DNA from: Dysgonamonadaceae bacterium
Lineage (GTDB): Bacteria > Bacteroidota > Bacteroidia > Bacteroidales > Dysgonomonadaceae
Reading direction: 5' to 3'
Assembly (NCBI GenBank): GCA_031272205.1
Contig: JAISUH010000079.1
Coordinates: forward strand, 1 to 35,573
Length of the DNA stretch: 35,573 bases
Part shown: one piece after another, positions 25,085 through 33,434 of the stretch
How positions within the stretch are numbered: position 1 is the stretch's first letter
Layout: each line of letters opens with the position of its first letter
The notes under the pieces: generated by a model
Database searches by the model: none
Seen by the model: the letters and a program-made list of their open reading frames with translations, nothing else
Told to the model about the DNA's origin: nothing
Made by a program: the position numbers and the translations under genes

Positions 25085-25933
25085 ATGAATCAAAAATTCA
25101 CTGTAAACTCATTCAGGCAACGCAAAGCCAAAGGACAGAAAATCGCCATGCTCACTGCCTACGACTATTCCACAGCCCGGCTTTTGGATGAAGCCGGCAT
25201 CGACGTGTTATTGGTCGGCGACTCGCTCGGCATGGTCGTGCAAGGTAACGAAAACACCCTTCCCGTAACCGTCGAAGAGATGATTTATCACGGCAAAGCC
25301 GTAAAAAAAGGGACGAAAAACGCCTTTGTGCTGGTGGATATGCCTTTCCTGTCTTATCACGTATCCATTGAAGATGCCGTCCGAAACGCAGGACGAATTA
25401 TTAAGGAAACCGGCGCCGACGCGGTAAAAATAGAGGGTGGCGATGCCGTCATTGCCGCCGTTTCGGCCATCATCAACGCACAGATCCCTGTGGTAGGCCA
25501 TTTGGGGCTTACGCCACAATCGGTAAACGTGTTCGGGGGATTTAAGGTGCAGGGCAAAAACAGCGAACAGGCGCAAAAAATCATCGATCAGGCTAAACGC
25601 TTGGAACAGGCGGGCGTCTGCTCTATTGTGCTGGAATGTGTGCCGTGGGAACTGTCTCGCGTCATCACCGACACATTGACAATTCCTACCATCGGCATCG
25701 GCGCCGGGAAATATTGCGACGGACAAGTGTTGGTCGTCAACGATATGCTGGGCATGTCGGCCCATTTTGCCCCCAAATTTGTCAAACGTTTTGCCGATAT
25801 GGATGCCATTGTGAAAGACGCCGTCGAAAACTATATCCGTGAAGTCAATGCCGAAGATTTTCCGACAGAACAACACAGCTTCGCTTCGAACAATGAGACC
25901 TATTATCACGTAAAGACCTCATCTGCATATTGA
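25085..25933 (+). CDS. panB: 3-methyl-2-oxobutanoate hydroxymethyltransferase
   Basis: This 282-residue TIM-barrel enzyme transfers a hydroxymethyl group from methylene-THF to 2-ketoisovalerate, making ketopantoate, the first step of pantothenate synthesis. Diagnostic blocks are [33 protein letters not shown] (metal and substrate binding), [17 protein letters not shown] and [15 protein letters not shown]-like [15 protein letters not shown]. The length is typical. It is first in a tight operon, panB-panC-panD-coaB-coaC. A possible -7 element, TAAATTTC (25067-25074), is off at its last base, and no riboswitch structure is evident in the short leader. Confidence 0.97.
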   Translation: MNQKFTVNSFRQRKAKGQKIAMLTAYDYSTARLLDEAGIDVLLVGDSLGMVVQGNENTLPVTVEEMIYHGKAVKKGTKNAFVLVDMPFLSYHVSIEDAVRNAGRIIKETGADAVKIEGGDAVIAAVSAIINAQIPVVGHLGLTPQSVNVFGGFKVQGKNSEQAQKIIDQAKRLEQAGVCSIVLECVPWELSRVITDTLTIPTIGIGAGKYCDGQVLVVNDMLGMSAHFAPKFVKRFADMDAIVKDAVENYIREVNAEDFPTEQHSFASNNETYYHVKTSSAY

Positions 25934-25934
25934 T

Positions 25935-26777
25935 ATGATTATAGAAAAAATCGATTTACTCCGCAAATTCCTGAAAGAAAAAAGGCAAAGCGGCCTGAGC
26001 ATAGGGCTTGTCCCCACAATGGGCTATCTGCACGAAGGTCACCTGTCGCTCATCCGCCGGGCCAAAAAAGAAAACGGCGTCGTGGTAGTCAGCGTTTTTG
26101 TGAATCCCTCTCAATTTGCACCCAACGAAGATTTCGACGCTTATCCGCGCGATATCGACCGCGATTACAAATTGGCCTCCGAAGCGGGCGCCGATATCGT
26201 TTTCCATCCCGACACAGAAGAAATGTACCCCCCGTACAGCAACACATTCGTGGAAGTCGGAGGCGAGATGACAAAAGTATTGTGCGGAGCTTCTCGCCCC
26301 ACGCATTTCAGGGGAGTAACAACGGTGGTGAACATGCTTTTCAATATTACAAACCCCGACAATGCCTATTTCGGACAAAAAGATGCGCAGCAAGCCGCTA
26401 TCATCGAAAAAATGGTGCGCGATTTGCACCTCGGCATCAAAATTACCGTTTGCCCTATCGTCCGCGAAGCAAGCGGGTTGGCCATGAGTTCGCGCAACAA
26501 ATACCTTTCGGAAGAGGAGAAAACTCAAGCCCTCGTTCTGAACCGGTCGTTAGATATGGCGAAACGCGCTATCGTTAACGGCCAACGAAACAGCGCCGAA
26601 ATCGTCCGAATGATCACCGACCGGATAAACAAAGAATCCTTAGCCTCGATTGATTATGTTTCGGTTTGCAGTTATCCCGATTTAATTGCGGCAGAACAGA
26701 TTGAAACACGGACGCTTATCGCGCTGGCGGTGAGATTCGGAAAAACTCGGTTAATAGACAACATCATCATCGAATAA
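25935..26777 (+). CDS. panC: Pantoate--beta-alanine ligase
   Basis: This 280-residue enzyme of the nucleotidyltransferase superfamily joins pantoate and beta-alanine with ATP to form pantothenate. The HIGH-like motif is [32 protein letters not shown] and the [11 protein letters not shown] block bind substrate and ATP. The KMSKS-like motif is [10 protein letters not shown]. The gene starts 1 nt after the panB stop and panD follows after 7 nt, so translation is likely coupled. Confidence 0.97.
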   Translation: MIIEKIDLLRKFLKEKRQSGLSIGLVPTMGYLHEGHLSLIRRAKKENGVVVVSVFVNPSQFAPNEDFDAYPRDIDRDYKLASEAGADIVFHPDTEEMYPPYSNTFVEVGGEMTKVLCGASRPTHFRGVTTVVNMLFNITNPDNAYFGQKDAQQAAIIEKMVRDLHLGIKITVCPIVREASGLAMSSRNKYLSEEEKTQALVLNRSLDMAKRAIVNGQRNSAEIVRMITDRINKESLASIDYVSVCSYPDLIAAEQIETRTLIALAVRFGKTRLIDNIIIE

Positions 26778-26784
26778 AAAAACC

Positions 26785-27141
26785 ATGTTACTTCAGATCC
26801 TCAAAGCAAAAATTCACCGGGCAACGGTTACCGACGCAAACCTCAATTACAAAGGCAGCATCACCATCGACAAAGCATTGCTGCGCGAAAGCGGCATCCT
26901 GCTTCACGAAAAAGTGGATGTGGTAAACATCAACAACGGCGAACGGTTTTCGACCTATGTCATCGAAGCCGAAGAGAACAGCGGAACGGTCTGCCTCAAC
27001 GGCGCGGCCGCCCGATTGGTGCAGCCGCAAGACAAAGTTATCATCATGGCTTACGCTATGATGGACGAAAAAGAAGCGGCGACACATTCGCCCATCATCC
27101 TGCTGATGGACGAAAACAACCGGATTTTGGAACGACAATAA
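26785..27141 (+). CDS. panD: Aspartate 1-decarboxylase
   Basis: This 118-residue proenzyme makes beta-alanine from aspartate for PanC. The self-cleavage site Gly24-Ser25 is visible in YKGSITID; Ser25 becomes the pyruvoyl cofactor of the alpha chain. Other conserved parts are [27 protein letters not shown] and [20 protein letters not shown]. The length is normal (116-126). It gives the operon its own beta-alanine supply. Confidence 0.97.
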   Translation: MLLQILKAKIHRATVTDANLNYKGSITIDKALLRESGILLHEKVDVVNINNGERFSTYVIEAEENSGTVCLNGAAARLVQPQDKVIIMAYAMMDEKEAATHSPIILLMDENNRILERQ

Positions 27142-27153
27142 AACGACAAGCCT

Positions 27154-27930
27154 ATGCTACGTTGGGTAATCACGGCAGGAGGAACGGAAGAAGATATCGA
27201 CGGCGTGCGGAAAATCGCCAATTTCAGCACCGGAACCCTTGGTTGGCTGATCCTCGAAACGCTGCTCGAAAAAATGCAGGTAATCGGCCGAACGGATTTC
27301 CGTGTTTATTACATTCATGGAAAACAAGCCCTGAAAAGAGACGTGTCCGATGCCGCCGCCAAACAGGTCTGTTTCTTGCCCGTAACCGATGCCCAAAGCG
27401 CATACGACACGGTATGCAAGGTCTTAAAAAAACATCCCATAGACGTATTCATCCACTCGATGGCCGTCTCCGACTTCACGTTTTCGTATGCGTCGCCGCT
27501 CGAAAACCTTGCCCTCAAAATTTTTGAAAAAATAAAAGCGACAGCAAATCCATCGCCCGCCGATATCGAACACATTCTGCGAAATCCGGAAACAAAATTT
27601 TCGGAACAAGAAAAAATATCATCTTCCGGCGAAATTATTTTCGGCCTGAAACCCGCAAAAAAAATCATCCCGCAAATCAAACGATTGAGCCCAAAAACTT
27701 ACCTTGTCGGATTCAAACTGTTGAGGAACGCGGATGAAACGGAATTGTTGCGCGTAGCCCGGAAATTGGAACAGGACAACGCTTGTGACGCTGTCATCGC
27801 TAACGATTTATCGCGCATATCGCAAAAACGGCACGAAGCCGTTTTGTTGAAACACGGCACAATCGTCGCTTCCGCAACAACCAAAAAAGAAATCGCTGAA
27901 ATGATAGTGAATCACTTGCATCAAATATAA
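27154..27930 (+). CDS. coaB: Phosphopantothenate--cysteine ligase, monofunctional CoaB
   Basis: This 258-residue enzyme couples 4'-phosphopantothenate and cysteine, the second step from pantothenate to CoA. The N-terminal nucleotide fold is clear: WVITAGGTEEDIDGVRKIAN followed by FSTGTLGW, aligning with the CoaB motif (E. coli ITAGGTREPLDPVRYISN). Further CoaB parts are MAVSDF, YLVGFKLLRNADETEL and CDAVIANDLSRI. There is no CoaC (flavoprotein) domain fused to it. This resembles the separate CoaB of streptococci and enterococci more than the fused CoaBC usual in bacteria. It lies 12 nt after panD and 15 nt before coaC. Nucleotide preference (CTP or ATP) cannot be read from the sequence. Confidence 0.88.
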   Translation: MLRWVITAGGTEEDIDGVRKIANFSTGTLGWLILETLLEKMQVIGRTDFRVYYIHGKQALKRDVSDAAAKQVCFLPVTDAQSAYDTVCKVLKKHPIDVFIHSMAVSDFTFSYASPLENLALKIFEKIKATANPSPADIEHILRNPETKFSEQEKISSSGEIIFGLKPAKKIIPQIKRLSPKTYLVGFKLLRNADETELLRVARKLEQDNACDAVIANDLSRISQKRHEAVLLKHGTIVASATTKKEIAEMIVNHLHQI

Positions 27931-27945
27931 AAACAACAACGAAGC

Positions 27946-28476
27946 ATGAAGAATATTTTAATCGGAGTAACGGGCGGAATCGCCGCCTACAAAGCCATCG
28001 AAATAGTGAACGCGCTGCGCAAAAAAGGACACAGCGTAACGGTGGTGATGACAAAATCGGCGCAGGAATTTATCCGTCCACTGACCTTCCAAACCCTGTC
28101 AGGGAACCGCGTTATTACCGACATGTTCGGTTCCGAAGACCCGTCGCGCATTTCGCATATCGAGTTGGCTAAACAGGCCGATGTGTTCGCCATCGTGCCT
28201 GCCACGGCAAACATCATCGGGAAAATCGCTTCGGGCATCGCAGACGATATGCTTTCAACAATCGCGTTAGTTGTACGCTGCCCCTCGGTTATCGCTCCAG
28301 CCATGAATACGCTGATGTACGAAAACCGCATCGTGCAGGAGAACATCGAAAAACTCAAATCACGGGGCTTCACCGTCCTCGATACCGACAACGGAACGCT
28401 TGCCTGCGGCGACACAGGAAAAGGGAAACTCTTGCCGTGGGAAACCATTGTGGCTGAGATTGAACAGTTTGTGTGA
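27946..28476 (+). CDS. coaC: Phosphopantothenoylcysteine decarboxylase, monofunctional CoaC
   Basis: This 176-residue flavoprotein of the HFCD family decarboxylates 4'-phosphopantothenoylcysteine to 4'-phosphopantetheine. It starts with the FMN motif ILIGVTGGIAAYKAIEI. The active-site residues are His71 (ISHIELAK), Asn121 in the PAMN motif (APAMNTLMY), and Cys154 in the ACGDTGKGKL substrate-recognition clamp. These correspond to His75, Asn125 and Cys158 of the E. coli Dfp protein. The protein ends where the CoaB half would begin in a fusion. It closes the pan/coa operon. Confidence 0.93.
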   Translation: MKNILIGVTGGIAAYKAIEIVNALRKKGHSVTVVMTKSAQEFIRPLTFQTLSGNRVITDMFGSEDPSRISHIELAKQADVFAIVPATANIIGKIASGIADDMLSTIALVVRCPSVIAPAMNTLMYENRIVQENIEKLKSRGFTVLDTDNGTLACGDTGKGKLLPWETIVAEIEQFV

Positions 28477-28498
28477 TTGCAAAAAAACAGTGAAAGCG

Positions 28499-28586
28499 CG
28501 AAAGGCACGAAAACACGAAAGGAAAGTCCCGCAGGGACGACACTTATAAGCCCTTTTCCCTTTTCCCTTTGTGTCTTCGTGGCAAA
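28499..28586. repeat. Dispersed-type intergenic repeat with nested palindrome
   Basis: Between coaC and ileS an imperfect inverted repeat pairs GGCACGAAAACACGAAAGG (28504-28522) with CCCTTTGTGTCTTCGTGGC (28565-28583). The CACGAA-rich arms resemble a family of non-coding repeats common in Bacteroidetes and other genomes. Between the arms lies a perfect small palindrome, GTCCC-GCA-GGGAC (28526-28538). No coding potential is seen. The rest of the gap holds the ileS promoter. Confidence 0.5.
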
Positions 28587-28632
28587 AAAATCAACATTTA
28601 AAGAGTTTGCTTTTGAACCATCGCCTCATTCC

Positions 28633-28664
28633 TTTGTTCATTTCCTAAAAAATAACTACCTTTG
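28633..28664 (+). promoter_or_regulatory. Complete promoter of ileS
   Basis: TTTG (28633-28636), a 20-nt spacer and TACCTTTG (28657-28664) match the consensus exactly. The start codon follows 36 nt after the -7 box. Confidence 0.85.
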
Positions 28665-28700
28665 CAGCTAATTTTTTAAAGGGAATAAAACCATCGGATA

Positions 28701-31700
28701 ATGAGCAGAAAATTTACAGAATATAACCGTTTCGACCTGTCGGAAATCAACAAGGAAATGTTGAAGAAATGGGACGAACAAAATCTGTTTCACAAAAGTT
28801 TGGAAACCCGCGAGGGTTGCCCTACATTCGTGTTTTACGAAGGGCCGCCATCGGCAAATGGCATGCCGGGTATCCACCACGTTATTGCCCGCGCCATCAA
28901 AGACATTTTCTGCCGCTACAAAACGATGAAAGGCTTTCTGGTGAACCGCAAAGCCGGATGGGATACACACGGGCTTCCCGTGGAACTCGCTGTGGAAAAA
29001 TCACTCGGCATTACCAAAGACGATATAGGGAAAAAAATATCGGTGAACGAATACAACGCCGCCTGCCGCAAGGAGGTGATGAAATATACCGCCGAATGGG
29101 AAGACCTCACCCGCAAAATGGGTTATTGGGTGGATATGGACAGTCCCTACATCACTTACGACAACCGTTATATCGAGGCGCTCTGGTACCTCCTGAAAGT
29201 GTTGTACAACAAAGGTCTCCTCTATAAAGGATACACCATACAGCCCTACTCCCCTGCCGCAGGAACAGGCCTCAGCTCACACGAGCTGAACCAGCCGGGC
29301 ACCTACCGCGACGTGAGAGATACTACGTGTACGGCTCAGTTTATGATCACCGATCCTCTGCCGGAAATGAACCGCTTCGGCGAACCTTTCTTCCTCGCAT
29401 GGACAACCACCCCTTGGACCTTGCCGTCGAACATGTTGCTCTGCGTAGGGCCGAATATCGAATACGTCGCCGTGCAAACATACAACTCCTACACAGGGAA
29501 ACCCATGACTGCTGTATTGGCTAAAAGCCTCGTATCGAGTTATTTCAACGAAAAAAACAAAGAACTTCCGCTCGAAGATTACAAGCCGGGCGACAAAAAC
29601 GTCCCCTTCCGCGTACTCGACAAAACATGGAAGGGCTGCGAACTCGTCGGCTTGCACTACGAACAATTGATCCCCTGGGTGAAAACCGCGGATAACGCTT
29701 TCCGCGTGGTGTCGGGCGATTTTGTTACCACCGAAGATGGTACGGGAATCGTACACATCGCCCCCACATTCGGCGCAGACGACGCCAAAGTGGGCAAAGA
29801 AAACGACGTGCCGGGGCTGATGCTTATCGATAAAGACAAGAACGAACGCCCAATGGTGGACTTGCACGGGAAATACTTCCGCATCGAAGACCTCGACCCC
29901 GATTTTGTCAAAAATCACATCAATCTCGAATTATACGGCGAATATGCCGGACGCTTCGTGAAAAACGACTATGATGTTGCGCTTCTCGCATCCGACACAA
30001 CGCTCGATATCGACATCTGCGTGATGCTCAAACAGCAAAATCGCGCCTTCCGCATCGAGAAACACGTCCACAACTACCCGCACTGCTGGCGCACCGACAA
30101 ACCCGTACTCTACTATCCTTTGGACAGCTGGTTCATCCGCTCGACGGCAATGAAAGACCGCATGATCGAACTGAACAACACCATCAACTGGAAACCGCAA
30201 TCCACCGGCGCGGGACGCTTCGGCAAATGGCTCGAAAACCTGCAAGACTGGAACCTGAGCCGCAGCCGCTATTGGGGAACTCCGCTCCCCATCTGGCGTA
30301 CCGAAGACGGACAGGAAGAAAAGTGCATCGGCTCGGTGAAAGAATTGATGGACGAGATAAAAAAATCGCAGACCGCCGGATGGATGAAAGAATTACCCTG
30401 GCCCAATTACAACATCCGGAATTTCGAGGATTTGCACTACGAGAAAATCGACTTGCACCGCCCCTACGTGGACCATATCATACTGGTTTCCGACAACGGC
30501 AAACCGATGCGGCGCGAAACCGACCTCATCGACGTGTGGTTCGACAGCGGCGCCATGCCTTTCGCGCAAGTCTTCTACCCTCACATCTCGGAAGAAGAAT
30601 TTGCCAAGATCTATCCCGCCGATTTTATCGCCGAAGGCGTTGACCAAACACGCGGATGGTTCTTCACGCTCCACGCCATCAGCACGATGGTTAAAGACAG
30701 CGTGGCCTTCAAAAATGTGGTATCTAACGGATTGATACTCGACAAAAACGGCAATAAAATGTCGAAACGCCTCGGCAACGCCGTGGATCCTTTCGCAACA
30801 ATCGAAAAATACGGCTCCGACCCCTTGCGTTGGTACATGATCACCAACGCATCGCCGTGGGACAACCTGAAATTCGATATCGAAGGCGTGGAAGAGGTGC
30901 GCCGCCGCTTCTTCGGCACACTCTACAATACCTATTCGTTCTTCACGCTTTACGCAAATGTGGACGGATTCGTCAACCAATATCCGCAAATACCCGTTGA
31001 AAACCGGCCGGAAATAGACCGGTGGATCATCTCGCTGCTCAACTCACTGATACAGGACGTGGACGGGTTTTATGCCGATTATGAACCCACGAAAGCCGGA
31101 CGCGCTATCGCCGATTTCGTGAACGATAACCTTAGCAACTGGTACGTCCGCCTCAACCGCAAACGCTTTTGGGGCGGCGATATGGACGACGACAAACTGT
31201 CGGCCTACCAAACTTTGTACCAATGTCTGCTGACCGTTAGCAAGCTGATGGCCCCCATCGCGCCGTTCTACGCCGATAAACTCTATTGCGACCTGACGGA
31301 GGCAACGGAGAACGAAGCCTGCGAATCGGTTCACATCGCTTTCTTCCCGAAAGCCGACGGGGCGGTTATCGACAAAGCGCTGGAAGAACAAATGGCGCTG
31401 GCTCAATCGGCTTCGTCTATCGTGCTGGCTCTGCGCCGCAAGGTGAACATAAAGGTGCGCCAGCCCTTGGCTCAAATTATGATTCCGGTGGCGGATGAAG
31501 AGCAACGCAACAACATCGACGCAGTAAAATCGCTCATCCTGAACGAAGTGAATGTGAAAGAACTGAACTTCGTGGATTCAGCCAACGCAATTCTCGTAAA
31601 ACGCATCAAACCCGATTTCAAAAAACTCGGGCCGCGCTACGGAAAAATAATGAAGCAATTGGCCGCTCTTGTCTCGAATATGACACAGGAAGAAATCAAC

Positions 31701-32123
31701 GCATTGGAGAAAAACGGCTCGCACACCCTCGACGTGGACGGCCAGAAAGCAAACATCGAACTCTCCGATGTTGAAATCATATCGGAAGACATACCGGGCT
31801 GGCTCGTCGGAAACGAAGGCCGCCTCACTGTCGCATTAGACATCACCGTAACCGACGATTTACGCAAAGAAGGTATCGCCCGCGAATTGGTGAACCGCAT
31901 CCAGAACTTGCGTAAATCAACCGGACTGGAAATCACCGACCGCATCAACGTGTCCTTGACTTCAAACACATTGTTCGACGCAGCTATCGCCGAATATGCC
32001 GATTACATCAAGTCACAGGTGCTGGCCGACACTATTTCTGTGATAGAGAACGCCTCGTTTGACGACGAAATAGAAATCGACGACGAAAAACTGAGCATCG
32101 AAATCAAACGGGCAAACGCCTAA
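28701..32123 (+). CDS. ileS: Isoleucyl-tRNA synthetase, IleRS2-like with GIHH signature
   Basis: This 1140-residue class I aminoacyl-tRNA synthetase charges tRNA-Ile. The HIGH signature reads GIHH at residues 57-60 (ANGMPGIHHV), so its first and third positions are changed. The second signature is KMSKR (686-690). The CP1 editing domain, which hydrolyses Val-tRNA-Ile, lies between, beginning around residue 200 (PAAGTGLSSHELNQPGTY) and including the FVTTEDGTGIVHIAP segment. WFDSGAMPF and DQTRGWF are typical of the catalytic core. The large size and KMSKR fit the eukaryote-like IleRS2 clade, which tolerates mupirocin. The gene has its own promoter. The DksA-like gene starts 138 nt downstream. 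Confidence 0.97.
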   Translation: MSRKFTEYNRFDLSEINKEMLKKWDEQNLFHKSLETREGCPTFVFYEGPPSANGMPGIHHVIARAIKDIFCRYKTMKGFLVNRKAGWDTHGLPVELAVEKSLGITKDDIGKKISVNEYNAACRKEVMKYTAEWEDLTRKMGYWVDMDSPYITYDNRYIEALWYLLKVLYNKGLLYKGYTIQPYSPAAGTGLSSHELNQPGTYRDVRDTTCTAQFMITDPLPEMNRFGEPFFLAWTTTPWTLPSNMLLCVGPNIEYVAVQTYNSYTGKPMTAVLAKSLVSSYFNEKNKELPLEDYKPGDKNVPFRVLDKTWKGCELVGLHYEQLIPWVKTADNAFRVVSGDFVTTEDGTGIVHIAPTFGADDAKVGKENDVPGLMLIDKDKNERPMVDLHGKYFRIEDLDPDFVKNHINLELYGEYAGRFVKNDYDVALLASDTTLDIDICVMLKQQNRAFRIEKHVHNYPHCWRTDKPVLYYPLDSWFIRSTAMKDRMIELNNTINWKPQSTGAGRFGKWLENLQDWNLSRSRYWGTPLPIWRTEDGQEEKCIGSVKELMDEIKKSQTAGWMKELPWPNYNIRNFEDLHYEKIDLHRPYVDHIILVSDNGKPMRRETDLIDVWFDSGAMPFAQVFYPHISEEEFAKIYPADFIAEGVDQTRGWFFTLHAISTMVKDSVAFKNVVSNGLILDKNGNKMSKRLGNAVDPFATIEKYGSDPLRWYMITNASPWDNLKFDIEGVEEVRRRFFGTLYNTYSFFTLYANVDGFVNQYPQIPVENRPEIDRWIISLLNSLIQDVDGFYADYEPTKAGRAIADFVNDNLSNWYVRLNRKRFWGGDMDDDKLSAYQTLYQCLLTVSKLMAPIAPFYADKLYCDLTEATENEACESVHIAFFPKADGAVIDKALEEQMALAQSASSIVLALRRKVNIKVRQPLAQIMIPVADEEQRNNIDAVKSLILNEVNVKELNFVDSANAILVKRIKPDFKKLGPRYGKIMKQLAALVSNMTQEEINALEKNGSHTLDVDGQKANIELSDVEIISEDIPGWLVGNEGRLTVALDITVTDDLRKEGIARELVNRIQNLRKSTGLEITDRINVSLTSNTLFDAAIAEYADYIKSQVLADTISVIENASFDDEIEIDDEKLSIEIKRANA

Positions 32124-32191
32124 TGTTGTAAAGCATGTTTTTGAACAGCTTATTGCTTCCCATTGCTATGGATAATGATTAAAAATTTTTA

Positions 32192-32209
32192 TACCTTTGC
32201 GTACGCAAA
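32192..32209 (+). promoter_or_regulatory. -7 element overlapped by a perfect 14-bp palindrome
   Basis: TACCTTTG (32192-32199) is an exact -7 box, 62 nt before the DksA-like gene. The sequence TTTGCGTACGCAAA (32196-32209) is a perfect 14-bp palindrome sharing the TTTG of this box and reaching over the likely start site. No TTTG at -33 is seen. It looks like an operator, but no binding protein can be named. Confidence 0.5.
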
Positions 32210-32261
32210 AAAAAATTGAAATAAGGCCTTATATTCGTAACATCTAAAAAAATAAAGAATT

Positions 32262-32642
32262 ATGAATGAAAAAACGAGATATTCCGAAGCCGAACTCGAA
32301 GAATTTCGCGCCATCATCAACGAAAAGTTGGAGGCGGCAAAAAACGAATACGAAAATCTTCGCGCCGCAGTGATGAACGCCGACGGAAACGATACGGTGG
32401 ATACATCCCCTACCTTCAAGATAATGGAAGAAGGCGCTTCCACGCTTTCAAAAGAAGAGGCTGGCCGCTTGGCACAACGCCAGATGAAGTTCATCCAGAA
32501 TCTTCAGTCGGCATTGGTGCGCATCGAAAATAAAACCTACGGAATCTGCCGCGAAACAGGCAAACTGATTCCGAAAGAACGCCTTCGCGCTGTTCCCCAC
32601 GCCACACTGAGCATCGAAGCTAAGGAAAGCAAGAAGAAATAA
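32262..32642 (+). CDS. DksA/TraR-family protein lacking zinc-finger cysteines
   Basis: This 126-residue protein resembles DksA/TraR regulators, which enter the RNA polymerase secondary channel and work with ppGpp. Two long helices (about 8-40 and 56-90) form the coiled coil. The tip has DTVDTS (44-49), keeping both Asp of the DxxDxA motif with Ser in place of Ala. The C4 zinc site is degenerate: in YGICRETGKLIPKERLRAVPHATLSIEA only Cys96 remains, and the usual CIEC reads SIEA (117-120). The fold around it is recognisable. Zinc-less relatives exist in other phyla. In Bacteroidetes this gene commonly lies between ileS and lspA. Binding to RNA polymerase is inferred. Confidence 0.88.
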   Translation: MNEKTRYSEAELEEFRAIINEKLEAAKNEYENLRAAVMNADGNDTVDTSPTFKIMEEGASTLSKEEAGRLAQRQMKFIQNLQSALVRIENKTYGICRETGKLIPKERLRAVPHATLSIEAKESKKK

Positions 32643-32717
32643 GCAACTCGACAATTTAATGATAATCCTCTCCATATCCGGCACAGCGAAAAGAAACGGC
32701 ACAGTTTCTTTTCGCCG

Positions 32718-33434
32718 ATGCGGTATCTTAAATACAGATCCTCGCGTATGAACTGCAACACCAAAAAAGGGATGACCGCCATCCTTGTCGTTTTCCTGAT
32801 TTTATTGTTCGATCAACTTTCGAAAATATGGGTGAAAACACATTTGTCGCTTTACGAAACGCTCGACATAACGGGGTGGTTCAAAATATATTTCGTCGAA
32901 AATCCGGGTATGGCCTTCGGAATCGAAGCCTTCGGAAAATTGTTCCTGTCGGTCTTCCGCATTATCGCCGTCGTTGCTATTATCGTCTATCTGATAAAAC
33001 TCGTGCGCCAACCCTTCAAAACGGGGTTTATTGTCTGCATCGCCCTCATTTTGGCGGGTGCATCGGGAAACATCCTCGACAGCGTGTTCTACGGCGCTGT
33101 TTTCGAAGCAAGCTACCCCGGCCACGTAGCTTCGATTGTGCCTTTCGGAGAAGGCTACGCCTCCCTGCTCCACGGAAAAGTAGTGGACATGCTCTATTTT
33201 CCCCTGATTCACACGACCCTGCCTGACTGGTTCCCAATATGGGGCGGAGAAGAAATCCTTTTCTTCCGTTTCATTTTCAACATCGCTGATTCGGCCATTA
33301 CCGTGGGGGTGATACTGTTGCTGCTGTTCTATCGCAAAACCCTGTCTTATTCCCTGCTCTCGAAAAACGAACGGGAAAAATTAAGACGAGAACTCTTAGA
33401 AAAAGAACAGATAGAAAAAGAAATCGATCAATGA
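32718..33434 (+). CDS. lspA: Lipoprotein signal peptidase (signal peptidase II)
   Basis: This up to 238-residue membrane aspartic protease cleaves the signal peptide from diacylglyceryl-modified prolipoproteins. Catalytic Asp121 (GASGNILDS) and Asp191 (FNIADSAI) are present, with FVENPGMAFG and KVVDMLYFP also typical. There are four transmembrane segments and a charged C-terminal tail (KLRRELLEKEQIEKE). Between the third and fourth helices is a longer periplasmic loop (about 128-180), usual in Bacteroidetes LspA. The start is uncertain: Met11 (32748) or Met19 (32772) would give a more typical N-terminus. The gene overlaps the next by 4 nt. It is 75 nt downstream of the DksA-like gene. Confidence 0.95.
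   Translation: MRYLKYRSSRMNCNTKKGMTAILVVFLILLFDQLSKIWVKTHLSLYETLDITGWFKIYFVENPGMAFGIEAFGKLFLSVFRIIAVVAIIVYLIKLVRQPFKTGFIVCIALILAGASGNILDSVFYGAVFEASYPGHVASIVPFGEGYASLLHGKVVDMLYFPLIHTTLPDWFPIWGGEEILFFRFIFNIADSAITVGVILLLLFYRKTLSYSLLSKNEREKLRRELLEKEQIEKEIDQ

Noticed and set aside
28477-28671. Open frame of 64 codons between coaC and ileS
   Set aside because: It lies entirely in the intergenic repeat and ileS promoter region. The peptide is a translation of repeat DNA.
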